Positions 10,420-20,345 of a stretch of DNA of 64,000 nucleotides are shown here, in pieces; positions within the stretch are counted from its first letter, which is position 1, and each line of letters starts with the position of its first letter. The position numbers and the translations under genes were made by a program. The DNA comes from an uncultured Aquimarina sp. (lineage in GTDB: Bacteria > Bacteroidota > Bacteroidia > Flavobacteriales > Flavobacteriaceae): contig CANMLU010000002.1 in NCBI GenBank assembly GCA_947498815.1, positions 62,001-126,000 of the forward strand, given 5' to 3'. Below the pieces are notes generated by a model. The model was not told the DNA's origin. It did not search any database and saw only the letters and a list, made by a program, of their open reading frames with translations.

Positions 10420-10700
10420 TCAACAAAATTTTGATTCTACATTATATACTCCGATTTCAAACCCACATTCATTATCTATAAAAGGGAAACTCAAATTTTA
10501 GTTAAGCATATGTTAATTAGAGATTTATGACACCTTTACTATGAATTTCCAGAGTACTTTGCCCAACGTATAAGGGAGTTACTAGTTTTAACCGGAATAC
10601 ATGTGTTTGATTAATAGTAAGTTAAATAGGGATGAGGCTGTGCTTAAATTTTGTACCTTAAGGATGAAACAAAGAAGTATATTAATTGATTTTGACTAAA

Positions 10701-11270
10701 ATGAGATTTCTAATTTTAATATTTGGTTTTTTACTAGTTGGCTGCGGTGGTAGCCAAGACGTTGTGGTAACAGAAGCACAAAGTAAAGCGCTCGATGATC
10801 TGGTTACTCAAAAGTCTTTTCAAATTGAATCCGATTGGGCGTATCCGTTGGTGACCAATAGCTTTTCTAATGTGGCTAATAGCGGGTTGCTTCCTCCGGG
10901 AAATAATGCAAACGCAATTAATTTAACCGGAAACAGCAATTACATTAAGATGTATGGAGATAGTATTTCTATGTATTTACCATTTTATGGAGAGCGACGA
11001 CTAGTGGGAGGGTATAATAATAAAGATATTGCAATAAAATATGATGGTGTAGCACAAGAGATCGAAATCACTAAAAATGATAAGAAACAAGCGTATGAAA
11101 TAGAGTTTTTGGCCAGAAATAGAACAGAATCATTTAGAGTTTTTATTACAGTATCTCCTGGTTTAACAGCCAATATCTCTATAAATAGTAGTCATCGAAC
11201 ATCCATGCGTTACAGAGGTACTGCATCCAAATTACCTCAAGAAAATAATAACGCGATAACCATACAATAG
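10701..11270 (+). CDS. DUF4251 lipoprotein
   Basis: A 189-residue lipoprotein (lipobox LLVGC, then GGSQD). Start chosen at ATG 10701; the open frame begins earlier at a TTG. The mature part matches the DUF4251 pattern: a leading helix, then WAYPLVTN, NYIKMYGDSISMYLPFYGERR, a GGY segment and a C-terminal strand-rich part ending RYRGTA. DUF4251 proteins are found in Bacteroidota envelopes; function is unknown. Its stop is immediately followed by the ATG of the next gene, so the two are one operon. Confidence 0.8.
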   Translation: MRFLILIFGFLLVGCGGSQDVVVTEAQSKALDDLVTQKSFQIESDWAYPLVTNSFSNVANSGLLPPGNNANAINLTGNSNYIKMYGDSISMYLPFYGERRLVGGYNNKDIAIKYDGVAQEIEITKNDKKQAYEIEFLARNRTESFRVFITVSPGLTANISINSSHRTSMRYRGTASKLPQENNNAITIQ

Positions 11271-12236
11271 ATGAGATTTATTATTGCGATAGTAATCACC
11301 TTACTTACCATTTCTTCTTGTAAAAAACATAGTACAGACTGGACCAATACGCAAACAATCATCAAAGAAGCGCTACATGACGTTTATGCTTTAGATGATG
11401 AAAATGCTTTTGCCTATAGCTATGGCACCGGAAATATCTATAAAACAAAAGATGGGGGAGTACATTGGCAAAAAATACATCAACTTGATTCGATCTTTTT
11501 TGAGCAAATTCAGTTTTTAAATGATAGCGTGGGTTGGATCTGCGGAAGCCCAAATAAATTATACAAAACAGAAAATGGCGGTAAAGATTGGATAGATTAT
11601 ACTTTAAAGCAAGAACCAAAAGATATTCTGATCTATGGCATGTATTTTAAAGATTTAAAAAATGGTTATGTTGCTACCATAAATAGATATGGGAGCAAGA
11701 AAAATTTCTCAAAAATTTATGCCACGCAAGACGGTTGTAAAGAATGGAGTTTAGTCAATACAATACCAGGAGTAATTTTTAATCTTGAAGAAATACAAGG
11801 TGCTATGTATGGATCAGGTAGCTATATGATCATTAAGGATATCGACAAGAAAGAAGAATGGAGCTATAGTTTTTTGGATACCTTAAATAAAGTAAGTGGT
11901 ATTAGAGATATACAAATAAGTGACCAAGGTAAGATGTTCGGTACAAGTACAAGGGGATATATTCTAGAACGGACAAATGGAGTATGGAGTGCAAATAAAA
12001 TTAATAAAAATATGCTCCGGAATTTGACCTGGGTTAAAGACAAAACCTGGATCGTTGTAGGTGATCCTTTTAGTGGAGTCGGAAATATAATGATTAGTTA
12101 TAATGATGGAGAAACCTGGGAACCGTACCAGAACTATTGGCCCGGTATTCATAGAATCAAGAAATCTAAAAATAAACTCTGGGCTGTGGGTAAACAAGGT
12201 ATAATACTTACCAAAGAGATTCGATCTTTTAAATAG
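11271..12236 (+). CDS. YCF48/Asp-box repeat lipoprotein
   Basis: A 321-residue lipoprotein (ISSC, Cys17). The mature part carries repeated Asp-box-like turns: KTKDGGVHWQK, KTENGGKDWID, ATQDGCKEWS and SYNDGETWEP, spaced about 45-90 residues apart, as in the YCF48/sialidase-type seven-bladed propeller. In other bacteria such propellers assemble protein complexes or bind glycans; here the role is unknown. The ATG follows the stop of the DUF4251 gene with no gap. Confidence 0.8.
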   Translation: MRFIIAIVITLLTISSCKKHSTDWTNTQTIIKEALHDVYALDDENAFAYSYGTGNIYKTKDGGVHWQKIHQLDSIFFEQIQFLNDSVGWICGSPNKLYKTENGGKDWIDYTLKQEPKDILIYGMYFKDLKNGYVATINRYGSKKNFSKIYATQDGCKEWSLVNTIPGVIFNLEEIQGAMYGSGSYMIIKDIDKKEEWSYSFLDTLNKVSGIRDIQISDQGKMFGTSTRGYILERTNGVWSANKINKNMLRNLTWVKDKTWIVVGDPFSGVGNIMISYNDGETWEPYQNYWPGIHRIKKSKNKLWAVGKQGIILTKEIRSFK

Positions 12237-12267
12237 ATTTGCAATACGACATTTGTCGCACTAATTA

Positions 12268-12987
12268 TCATAAATGTTTTTTAACAGAATCCTGAATAAC
12301 TGTGGGGTTTTGTTCAACCAAAAACCTCATAAATATATAGATACCCAAAATGTGCGCGGATACGTTAAATAGCGTACAAAAATTATTCAATAAGAATAAT
12401 TCATTAACAACGGTAAAACCTACTACAAACTGACATAAAAATGCTGACATCAATAGTTTAATTCCAGAGTTATAGACATCTGAAATGTATATATAATAAG
12501 AAATTCCTAAGTATAGAAGTAATGCCAAAGTAGTGGATGCAATATAGGGTATAGCATTGGGTAGAAATTCTAGTATTAAATCAGAAATTGAAAAAATAAG
12601 ATACCCCAATAAACCTAGGCTAATGACCAATGATACCGTCGATGTTCTCTTCCATCGAAAGGTAATAGAGGTAAAATATTCTTTTAAGGCCAAAGAAGAA
12701 AATAAAGCATACAAAATGATACAAATACAGATATGCGAGAAGTAATCTTTAAAACCTATGTAAATCAAATAATCTGATATCATTAAACACGGAATAGTAC
12801 TCACAAAAAAGAAATTCATTTTTAGATCTTTTCTTTTTACAACTTCATACAAATACGTAAGCAATAGAAATAATAAACTAATAGGTAGTATAATACTTAA
12901 ATAATAGCTATCAAAAAAAAGTGAGCTTATAACAACAATAAAACAACTTGCATATAAAAGATATGCTACGGGATTGAATTCTTTCAA
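12268..12987 (-). CDS. Polytopic membrane protein, unknown
   Basis: A 239-residue, very hydrophobic protein with seven to eight predicted membrane helices joined by short loops. No conserved catalytic motif is evident. Size and helix count resemble YhhN-type lysoplasmalogenase or other 7-8 TM envelope proteins, but the family's conserved residues are not clear, so no function is assigned. It converges with the YCF48-like lipoprotein gene at a distance of 31 bases. Confidence 0.65.
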   Translation of the reverse strand: MKEFNPVAYLLYASCFIVVISSLFFDSYYLSIILPISLLFLLLTYLYEVVKRKDLKMNFFFVSTIPCLMISDYLIYIGFKDYFSHICICIILYALFSSLALKEYFTSITFRWKRTSTVSLVISLGLLGYLIFSISDLILEFLPNAIPYIASTTLALLLYLGISYYIYISDVYNSGIKLLMSAFLCQFVVGFTVVNELFLLNNFCTLFNVSAHILGIYIFMRFLVEQNPTVIQDSVKKHL

Positions 12988-13263
12988 TACAAAGGTTTAT
13001 TAGAAATCTGAATATAGTAAAATAAAATGAATCGATCTCCTAGGGTTATAGTAGAGATTCATGATACTCATTTATGCTGTATGAGTCAATGCCATATAAT
13101 GTATATGTAATGACTTATGTCATTTTTTAAAACACTGGTTATAAGTAGATTTAGTGTTTAACCAAAAACTTAACAACTTTCTGTAGTCATTCTATCCATC
13201 ACTTTTGGTTCGTTGACTTTAAAGGTGTTTCGCTCTAAAAAACAACTTGTTAAAATTAGTATT

Positions 13264-13653
13264 ATGAACAAAGAACATCCAAATATTGAGGTTTTGAAAA
13301 GACTTGACCTTACCAACTTGGCTGCAAGCGCCGAAGTTATAGCAGAAGACTTTGTTTGGCATTATTATAATCCTGAATTGCCCGATCTAGAAGGAGACTA
13401 TTTAGGTCTCTCTGGTTTGACGAACTTTTTCAAAATATTGGCTGGTCGCACCAGTGGTTCCTTTAAGGTAAACCCCTTATCCATAACCCCTTTGGGAGAT
13501 AAACTAATTATCACGCATGTTAAAGACACTATGTTACTAGATGGCAAACCAATGGAGATTGATGCTGTTGTTCTATGGTGTATTATTGATGGTATGATCA
13601 AGGAAGCTTGGGATATCCCCGTGATACACACTGCTACCTTTTTGGAATCATAA
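13264..13653 (+). CDS. SnoaL/NTF2-like protein
   Basis: A 129-residue soluble protein; start taken at the ATG of MNKEHPN, since the open frame upstream (from 13213) has no protein character. It follows the NTF2/SnoaL cone fold: an N-terminal helix (NIEVLKRLD), then VIAEDFVWHYYNPELP, DYLGLSGLTNFFKILAGRT and long strands ending VVLWCIIDGMIKEAWDIP. The family contains cyclases, isomerases and ligand-binding proteins; the catalytic residues vary so no reaction can be named. It is a single gene. Confidence 0.78.
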   Translation: MNKEHPNIEVLKRLDLTNLAASAEVIAEDFVWHYYNPELPDLEGDYLGLSGLTNFFKILAGRTSGSFKVNPLSITPLGDKLIITHVKDTMLLDGKPMEIDAVVLWCIIDGMIKEAWDIPVIHTATFLES

Positions 13654-13771
13654 TACAAACATCATGAAAATAGTACTATAGAACCAAAGATCTGTAATTA
13701 TCAAATGTGTAGGAGTGGGAATGTGTATCGCTATGGTTATTTTATACCATATTGTCCAATGGTAAGTGGCT

Positions 13772-13823
13772 AAGCAGTAAACAAGACTATTTTATCTTAG
13801 ACAGCCTTGTTTACTTGGCTTAG
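13772..13823. terminator. Candidate bidirectional terminator
   Basis: A long imperfect stem pairs GTAAACAAG (13777-13785) with CTTGTTTAC (13806-13814), extended outward by TAAGC / GCTTA. It lies between the convergent NTF2-like and S41 genes. Confidence 0.6.
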
Positions 13824-13830
13824 AAACCGT

Positions 13831-15231
13831 TTAATTAGTTAGTAATTCCAAAGCACGCTCTATTCCACTATCTTTTTCTTCTTGAAAATCTAAAGTTGAT
13901 AAAAACGGCACTCGATTTTCTTGATTTTCAGGTCCAATTCCAACAATTTCAAAAATTTCTCCTTGTGCATCGCTATATATCTCATTAGATAATCCAACTT
14001 CTGCGCCATTGGGCAGTACATGCGCAAGAATAGTAGAAAATGCACCACCTGTATTTTCTCCTACGACCGTTACATATGGTAAATCTTTCATACAAAGTGC
14101 AAAGAGTTCTCCTGCACTAAGAGTAGCAGGACTCGTAAGTAGGATAATATCTTCCGTAAACTGAAAATCCCCTTTAGGTCCCACAGAGAAAGGTTTATTT
14201 TCTGTGAAACTATCTCCTAATCTAGCTTTTTTAAAATAAGAGACTCTTTCTTGATCCATAAATCGGGATACGATATCTAAAGCGACTGTATCGATCCCTC
14301 CTGTGTTAAAACGGATATCAATAATCAATTTAGAAACTCCTGAAGCTTCAAGATCATCCATTATAGTGTCTAATATATTATTCAATGATGATAATTCATT
14401 ACTAAAATTCGTTCCATATCCTTCCATTCCAAGAATATTAATATACGCAACATCGTTATTCATCAATCCCCATATGATATTCTCTCTTTCATCAATTTCA
14501 AAATCTCCTCCTAAATAATCGGTTACGATGGTTATCAATTTTTCATTACCAAGATCAGAAAGATCATTATCATTGGTTATAATAAGATCTCCACTTAGGT
14601 TCGCATTTAGTCTTTCCAAAAGTTTTGGGATCCCTGATTCAATTTGAATACCATTAGCTTCATCAATGATACTTACGTGTCCATCTTCTAATAAAAAAGC
14701 TAGCTCTTCTATAATATCATAGAAATTATCAGTAGTAACCTGATCTCTTAAACTCTCATACTGAGACCAGTCTATATTTCGGGCTTCAAAAAAAGCATAA
14801 TAGTCATTAAAAATATTCCAGAAATGATCAAAATTCACTTTTGGATCTTTTGTAGCAGAAACCTGATCAGGGAGACAAAATGGATCTTGATTTAATAATC
14901 GGGTAAGTTTCACTTCAGAATCAGATAAATCCGAAGTTGCTATCAATTCATTTTCACTAACTTGATTCAATTGAAAATCTTCAAGCATAAAATCATCATC
15001 CTGAATGGAACATCCTGCAGCGTTTATATTATAAAACACGTCTTTACCGTCGGTAAACTCGAAAATGTATCCTTTTTCGGCTGAAAACCAAAAACCATTC
15101 ATCGAATCTTCTGCAGGAGGAAGAGTATCGTCATCAGACTGACAAGAAAACATAAAAAACAGCAGTAAACATACATACCATCTTTTAATAATTATAAAAC
15201 GGATTTCTTTTTTGATTGTATATAACATCAT
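13831..15231 (-). CDS. S41 family peptidase lipoprotein
   Basis: A 466-residue protein with a lipoprotein signal (MFSCQ, Cys30). After an N-terminal domain (40-120) comes a tricorn-like core with LLEDGHVSI (His185), then the S41 catalytic domain: KLIIDIRFNTGG (about 301-312), LLTSPATLSAGELFALC with the likely nucleophile Ser372, and VVGENTGGAFS. A clear PDZ domain is not seen between them. S41 peptidases of this branch are surface or periplasmic proteases of unknown substrate. It is a single gene; its terminator is shared with the NTF2-like gene. Confidence 0.85.
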   Translation of the reverse strand: MMLYTIKKEIRFIIIKRWYVCLLLFFMFSCQSDDDTLPPAEDSMNGFWFSAEKGYIFEFTDGKDVFYNINAAGCSIQDDDFMLEDFQLNQVSENELIATSDLSDSEVKLTRLLNQDPFCLPDQVSATKDPKVNFDHFWNIFNDYYAFFEARNIDWSQYESLRDQVTTDNFYDIIEELAFLLEDGHVSIIDEANGIQIESGIPKLLERLNANLSGDLIITNDNDLSDLGNEKLITIVTDYLGGDFEIDERENIIWGLMNNDVAYINILGMEGYGTNFSNELSSLNNILDTIMDDLEASGVSKLIIDIRFNTGGIDTVALDIVSRFMDQERVSYFKKARLGDSFTENKPFSVGPKGDFQFTEDIILLTSPATLSAGELFALCMKDLPYVTVVGENTGGAFSTILAHVLPNGAEVGLSNEIYSDAQGEIFEIVGIGPENQENRVPFLSTLDFQEEKDSGIERALELLTN

Positions 15232-15337
15232 AATAATAATTTTTATTTTTTTGTGAAAAGTAAAATGTTGTACAAAGATTAAGGGGTTGTTTTATTAAAA
15301 CTGAAGAAAATCGAACCTGGTTTTTATAGCATTGTAT

Positions 15338-15898
15338 TTAAAAACGATATCCAATTTTGAGATTAAAATATGGTGTCAAACCAATTTCTCTGCCAGTGTC
15401 GTTTCCGAAACCAAGTCCTCCACCAACTCCAACTTCATAATTAAAATGATTACCAATATTTCTTCTAATTCCCCAACTTACTGCTGTAAACGGATGACTT
15501 GACAAATTTCTATCCGTACCAGTATCAGCATTGTCATAAAAATAGTAACTACCTCGTAGCGATATATAATTGCCACTGTTACCATCTATTCTTTTGCCTT
15601 GATTTGCTCGTTTGTTTAAATTATAGTACCAACGAGGTTCTAATGCTACTATAGGTAATGAATAACCATTACCAACTTGAGTATCATTACCATCTGTCCA
15701 CAAATCCACAATTGCTACTCCTATTTCACTTCGTAAAGCAACTTGATTGGATATTTTTAATTCATTATGAACCCATAAACCCATAACTCCCATTTGAATT
15801 CCAAAGGTTGATTTTTCTACGGATGCTTCTTGTACATTTTGTGAGAATCCAACATAAAAGCTACTTATTAACAATGAAACACAAACTATTTTTTTCAT
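15338..15898 (-). CDS. Outer-membrane beta-barrel-like protein
   Basis: A 186-residue secreted protein (signal ends near YVGFSQN). Alternating strands rich in aromatic and glycine residues, with a final strand ending in NLKIGYRF; the terminal phenylalanine is the signature of BAM-inserted barrels. Eight strands fit the length. No enzyme motif is seen, so it is probably a small structural or porin-like barrel. It lies 106 bases downstream of nothing else on this strand and may be transcribed alone. Confidence 0.72.
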   Translation of the reverse strand: MKKIVCVSLLISSFYVGFSQNVQEASVEKSTFGIQMGVMGLWVHNELKISNQVALRSEIGVAIVDLWTDGNDTQVGNGYSLPIVALEPRWYYNLNKRANQGKRIDGNSGNYISLRGSYYFYDNADTGTDRNLSSHPFTAVSWGIRRNIGNHFNYEVGVGGGLGFGNDTGREIGLTPYFNLKIGYRF

Positions 15899-16054
15899 AC
15901 TAAAGATTAATTTGAAGGGTATTACTAATTAAGACTAAATAGTGTTTTTTCATGTATATATCTTTTGATTTCCCGATGTGAAAGTATCAGAATCAAAAAA
16001 GAAAAAGAACAATTTTGGAGCTGAAGAAGTACTAAAACAGTAGAAGTATACGAA

Positions 16055-17146
16055 TCAGGACATTTTTTGAAGCTTTCTGAAAGCTCCTGGAGATATCCCT
16101 AAACTAGTTTTAAAAGTACTATAGAAAGCACTTTTAGATTTAAAACCAGCTTCCATACCAATGGCTTCTACAGAATATTTATTAAACACAGGATCATGCA
16201 ATAGATTTTTAGCGGCTTCAATTCGATATTCATTTACAAACTGAATGACGCTTTTATTGGTTTCCTGATTTATGATTTGTGACAAATACCCCTCGCTTGT
16301 TTCCAATCGAGTTGCCAGATCTAATCTACTTAAAAGAGGATTTTTGTACAACTCTTCCTCATCCATTACTATATATAACTGATTAATAATTTTAGAAGCT
16401 GTGGTTTCATTTATTCTCTTTTTTGTCTGAGTGTCATTTGTCTTTTTTGAAACTAAATATTCATGTATTTCCTCTTTTTGGACGATTACCTGTAGTTTGA
16501 ACACTCCGTAATACAATATCCACCAAGATAAAAAGGAAATTAATATCCATAGAAAATTTGTAGCATATTCCGAATCGAAAACATACACTTCTATTTGAGA
16601 CAAAAGCCAAATCATAATAATGCATATAATAAAAAAATTCAATCGCAACAACCAACGTTTTTTTGCTTCCGAAATAGTATTGGACCTCTTGACTAAATTC
16701 CTCCCCCAAAAGATTAAAAATACATTGTAAACATATGATACATTGCCCTTAATATTAAAAAACAGATCATCCAAATCTGCATCATACGGATTAAAACTAA
16801 AATATAACTGAAGAAAAATTTCAATAATCACAGCGCAAAAGAAAGGAACGTACAACCATTTGTACCAACTTTTTTTAAGGTAGTTATGCTGAATTTGAAT
16901 TAGAAAATAGGCAAATAAAGTAACTCCAAGCAGAAGATCTAACATGATATTGTTTACAAATATCAAAACGGGATTTTCTGTATCATACCAATCTAAAAAG
17001 ATCAAACTTGTTAGTAAGAATAGAAATAAGGAGAGATAGGTATTTGCACGATTTTTATAAAAAGAGGTCGTAACTAGTGCGACACTCATAAAATATCCTA
17101 TACTACCACTGGTAATAATTGCAAAGTCCAATGCTGTTTTATTCAA
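16055..17146 (-). CDS. AraC-family regulator with 7TM sensor
   Basis: A 363-residue protein. The N-terminal 220 residues contain about seven membrane helices; the C-terminal 110 residues are the AraC double helix-turn-helix domain (ATRLETSEGYLSQIINQ and IGMEAGFKSKSAFYSTFK, ending SPGAFRK). This membrane-anchored AraC layout is common in Flavobacteriia. Two more such proteins occur in the window (31220-32365 and 59941-60996). Its target is unknown; the repeat region and the duplicated lipoprotein gene lie just upstream on the other strand. Confidence 0.88.
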   Translation of the reverse strand: MNKTALDFAIITSGSIGYFMSVALVTTSFYKNRANTYLSLFLFLLTSLIFLDWYDTENPVLIFVNNIMLDLLLGVTLFAYFLIQIQHNYLKKSWYKWLYVPFFCAVIIEIFLQLYFSFNPYDADLDDLFFNIKGNVSYVYNVFLIFWGRNLVKRSNTISEAKKRWLLRLNFFIICIIMIWLLSQIEVYVFDSEYATNFLWILISFLSWWILYYGVFKLQVIVQKEEIHEYLVSKKTNDTQTKKRINETTASKIINQLYIVMDEEELYKNPLLSRLDLATRLETSEGYLSQIINQETNKSVIQFVNEYRIEAAKNLLHDPVFNKYSVEAIGMEAGFKSKSAFYSTFKTSLGISPGAFRKLQKMS

Positions 17147-17283
17147 TTTTTGAAAAAATTAATGTTATTAAAATTCAATGAGAAGTATAAATTATTGGAG
17201 CACAAATGTTTCATGCCCCATATACGATACACCATACCAATAACTATAAATATTCTAGGATGTTACACGAGTTTTTATAATTG

Positions 17284-17606
17284 ATCACAAATCAATCTTT
17301 AAAATCTGTGGGTGGTGCGGTGGCAACATTATAACTTACGAATATGAACTTAGCGTGTCGCAAATTGGCTTTTTATCTCCAAGATTTGTTTTAAAAGTTT
17401 TCTAACCGAATGTTGCTCTAAAAAAAGGTAATGGAACATCCTCCTACATTTCATCCCGGCGGACAGGCTTATTATGCGACGAGCCTGCACTAAGCGAAGT
17501 CGAAGTGCAGGAGGGAAGCGAAACCATTTTCAGTTCACGATTTCTTAAAACAATAGTACCTAATGAATGAATGTCTGCCTGTCTGCAAACAGGTGTGCAG
17601 AATAAA
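17284..17606 (+). repeat. Dispersed intergenic repeat, modules C' and B
   Basis: This 546-base gap holds no gene. From about 17284 it matches the copy at 40230-40490 in order: a TTTAAAAT-GTGGG segment, then GGCTTTTTATCT, then TTTTAAAAGTTTT, then AAAAAAAGGTAATGGAACA. From 17405 it also matches 34580-34730: CGGCGGACAGGCTTATTA, CAGGAGGGAAG and a CTGCCTGTCTGC..CAGGTGTG end. An inner palindrome CCTGCACT / AGTGCAGG spans 17484-17511. Confidence 0.75.
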
Positions 17607-17613
17607 TAGATAT

Positions 17614-17645
17614 CTATTTTTTATGACTAATATCATAAAAAATAG
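17614..17645. promoter_or_regulatory. AT-rich perfect hairpin upstream of duplicated lipoprotein
   Basis: Perfect 13-bp arms (17614-17626 and 17633-17645) around a 6-base loop, 48 bases before the ATG of the next gene. It could be a terminator for transcripts reading out of the repeat or a leader structure; no transcript is known to support either. Confidence 0.45.
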
Positions 17646-17692
17646 TATCGTCTTTTTTTACTTTTAGATAATTCGAAAGTTAAGTTTTAATT

Positions 17693-18850
17693 ATGAAAAA
17701 CTCAAACCATTCATTCAATAGGTCTATCAGTTATAATTTATTTATTCTTGGGTTTTTATTCTTACTAGCGGCCTGTAATAATAGCCCTTCAAAAGATAAA
17801 ACGAGTAAAACTGAAACAGAGGAAATTGTAAAAGTTAACCATATCTATTGGAATGTTAAAGCCATTCTTCCAGATGGAAAAAGCTTAGATGTTAAAGCCT
17901 TTGATAAAGAAGAGAAATCCTTCGACATTAAGGCAATTCAAAACTCCGATCAAGATAGTTTCATAGATGTTAAAGCTATTGCAGATGGTGAGGAATTACC
18001 AGTTAAGTTGTTATTGAATGATGAGCAATTTGCACCTGTTGCAGCTATAAGTAATGAAGGAAATACGTATGACATTAAAGCAATAACTGCAGAAGGAGAA
18101 AAACTGGATATAAAAGGCATTAGAAGATTTGGAAATATTGTCATTATGAAAGCCATTACTAAAAAAGGGAAATATATTGGATTGCAAGCTATTTCTCCAG
18201 ACGGAAAACAGAATGATATTAAAGGCATAAAGGTTAACAGAGGAGAAAGAGAGATGACATTAAAAGGTGTAGCCGTTCATGCTCATCTTAAAGCAATGCA
18301 CCCAGCTGCTAATGAAGCTGAGTTTAAAATGTTTAAAAAATCGGAAATTAATAAGAAAAGAAAATATAAAACTGATTTTGAAAGAGTTATCTGGAATATT
18401 AAGGCGGTAACTGCTGATGGTAAAAATCTAGATGTGAAAGCTTTTGATCCTGAAGGCAATACATTTGATGTAAAAGCAACACAAGATTCTGAACAGCATA
18501 GTTTTATGAATATTAAGGCATTTGTAGAGGGGTACGAACTACCTGTTAAAATAATGCAAAGTTCAGACGAATATGCACCTGTTAAGGCTATTGGAAAAAA
18601 GGGCACTGTATACGAAATTAAAGCAGTAACTGAAGATAATGTAAAACTAGATATAAAAGGCATTAGTCGTTCGGGTAATATTGTTAATGTTAAAGCTATA
18701 AATGAAAATGGAGAATTCTATGGTGTTAAAGCTTTCGCTCCAGACGGAAAACTTAATCAAGTAAAAGGTATTAAGATTTTTGACAGAGAAGTAGAGATGA
18801 AAGTACAAGGACAACCAGTATATGCCCATTTAAAAGCTATTAATCAATAA
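17693..18850 (+). CDS. Repeat-rich lipoprotein, two duplicated halves (DUF7486-like)
   Basis: A 385-residue lipoprotein (lipobox LLAAC, Cys28). Residues about 48-205 and 228-383 are two copies of one half: IYWNVKAILPDGKSLDVKAF versus VIWNIKAVTADGKNLDVKAF, then ELPVKLL / ELPVKIM, KLDIKGI / KLDIKGI and a final VHAHLKAM / VYAHLKAI. Within each half a unit of about 18-20 residues repeats, each with a [VI]KA[IFV]..xxG or DVKA core, giving roughly eight strands per half. The pattern suggests a beta-solenoid or beta-propeller-like surface lipoprotein. I associate it with the flavobacterial DUF7486 group, with low certainty. No enzymatic motif is seen. It stands alone between the repeat region and a terminator. 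Confidence 0.72.
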   Translation: MKNSNHSFNRSISYNLFILGFLFLLAACNNSPSKDKTSKTETEEIVKVNHIYWNVKAILPDGKSLDVKAFDKEEKSFDIKAIQNSDQDSFIDVKAIADGEELPVKLLLNDEQFAPVAAISNEGNTYDIKAITAEGEKLDIKGIRRFGNIVIMKAITKKGKYIGLQAISPDGKQNDIKGIKVNRGEREMTLKGVAVHAHLKAMHPAANEAEFKMFKKSEINKKRKYKTDFERVIWNIKAVTADGKNLDVKAFDPEGNTFDVKATQDSEQHSFMNIKAFVEGYELPVKIMQSSDEYAPVKAIGKKGTVYEIKAVTEDNVKLDIKGISRSGNIVNVKAINENGEFYGVKAFAPDGKLNQVKGIKIFDREVEMKVQGQPVYAHLKAINQ

Positions 18851-18967
18851 TCTGCTCTGTCCCATCGTAAAGAAATACTCTTTTCGTAGAAAGGGAAGAG
18901 GAGTGGAGGCAAAATCTGTATAGAAAGAGAACTAAGTTATCAATTTTAATCTGTAAATAGTATTAGA

Positions 18968-18998
18968 ATAAGGGTTAGAAGTAGTATCTAACCCTTAT
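18968..18998. terminator. Bidirectional terminator
   Basis: A perfect 12-bp stem (ATAAGGGTTAGA / TCTAACCCTTAT) with a 7-base loop between the convergent lipoprotein gene and the ABC permease gene. Confidence 0.75.
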
Positions 18999-19003
18999 CT
19001 TAT

Positions 19004-20344
19004 TCATAGTTTTCGGAGGTTTAACATTCCAAGAGTTCCTATTATTAACATGATAAGTAAGGTCGGAAGCATCAAACGCATCCAGCTAAAATCACGTTTT
19101 GAACTATAAAATGTAGTATGATGAGTTTTCCAATCAATTACATCGGCAGGATTGTTTTCAAAGATTTTAGGATAAAAATGTAACCGTAAATTCTCGTGAT
19201 ACTCAGTTAATGCCTTTAAAAAATTTAAATGACTAACCATATCGGTCCCTGTTACATTATTGAAACTTAGCTGAGCATGCATGGTAGGTATAAAAAGAGC
19301 CACTTTTTCACTTACAGTATTACGCAACATAATCTTTTCTATCATTTCAGCACTAGTATTTTTTGCGGCCAAATCTCCCATGTGTTGCATTCCATAATAC
19401 CAAATCCAACTGAATTTATCTTCAGGAACTGTATACTTTTTATATTGCGGATAGGCTTCATAAAATCCAGTCATGGTAGCATCTTTTTCCAAGTCCCATT
19501 TTTCATGGTAACCATCTCGTTGTTCTACCATAGTATTTAAAGCTTCCGGCACTTGGTATCGGTTAAGCACATAATTATTAACCATTGCCGGAAGTAAAAT
19601 GGTAAGTACCACCCAAATAGAAATTAAGGCCAGTGCATTAAAACTAGAGTTTTTTAGTAGGGAAACTATCCATAAGCATAACGCACTCCAGAACAATACA
19701 TACAAGATACCCTGCAGAAATATAGCCCAAAAGTTTTGATTCATCGGTATTTGAAGAAGCATACTCGCCATGAACATAAGGAATAGTAAAATAATAAAAA
19801 CAAAACCTATCCTTACCATTAGTTTTTTAAACAAAAAACCTGCTTTTTCAGAGGTTTGTGCTGCTAATATTCGCCAAGTACCCAATTCTTTTTCCTCAGA
19901 ATATAAATTAAAAGTCATGGCGATTAATACTAGCGGAAACAGATAGATAATAACAAACCCCAAATCTAAATTTCCAGACATTAACAAGGATGGGTTCTCA
20001 AAATCGGTGTCATATTTCTGTCCTTCTAATCCACGAATAGTAACTGCTTGTAATAATGGATTTACATCACTTTGTCCTATAGAAATAGCACTTATATTGG
20101 TAGGTTTTTTAATTAATGTAAATCGCAAATAATACAATAACAAACCAAGATCATCATTGTGATATTCTAAATTTCTCTTAATGCTTTCTTCTTGAAATTC
20201 TTGTGCCGCAACAATAGCTTTTTCTTGTTTCACCAAATACTGCTTACCAATTAGTATGCTAATTATCCCGACTGTTACTAGCAATACCAGACTTACCAAG
20301 AATATCTTACTTCTAAAAAATGATTTAAATAATAAACTGTACAT
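19004..20344 (-). CDS. ABC-2 type permease (DUF3526), second subunit
   Basis: A 446-residue inner-membrane protein: one N-terminal helix, a large periplasmic region, five central helices (about 130-260), another large soluble loop and a C-terminal helix. This is the layout of DUF3526-containing ABC-2 permeases, with the EEKELGTWRILAAQ segment after the second helix block where the ATPase docks. It is the last gene of the four-gene operon and lies one base after its paralogous partner. Both permeases probably form one heterodimer driven by the ATPase at 24279-24968. Confidence 0.85.
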   Translation of the reverse strand: MYSLLFKSFFRSKIFLVSLVLLVTVGIISILIGKQYLVKQEKAIVAAQEFQEESIKRNLEYHNDDLGLLLYYLRFTLIKKPTNISAISIGQSDVNPLLQAVTIRGLEGQKYDTDFENPSLLMSGNLDLGFVIIYLFPLVLIAMTFNLYSEEKELGTWRILAAQTSEKAGFLFKKLMVRIGFVFIILLFLMFMASMLLQIPMNQNFWAIFLQGILYVLFWSALCLWIVSLLKNSSFNALALISIWVVLTILLPAMVNNYVLNRYQVPEALNTMVEQRDGYHEKWDLEKDATMTGFYEAYPQYKKYTVPEDKFSWIWYYGMQHMGDLAAKNTSAEMIEKIMLRNTVSEKVALFIPTMHAQLSFNNVTGTDMVSHLNFLKALTEYHENLRLHFYPKIFENNPADVIDWKTHHTTFYSSKRDFSWMRLMLPTLLIMLIIGTLGMLNLRKL

Positions 20345-20345
20345 C

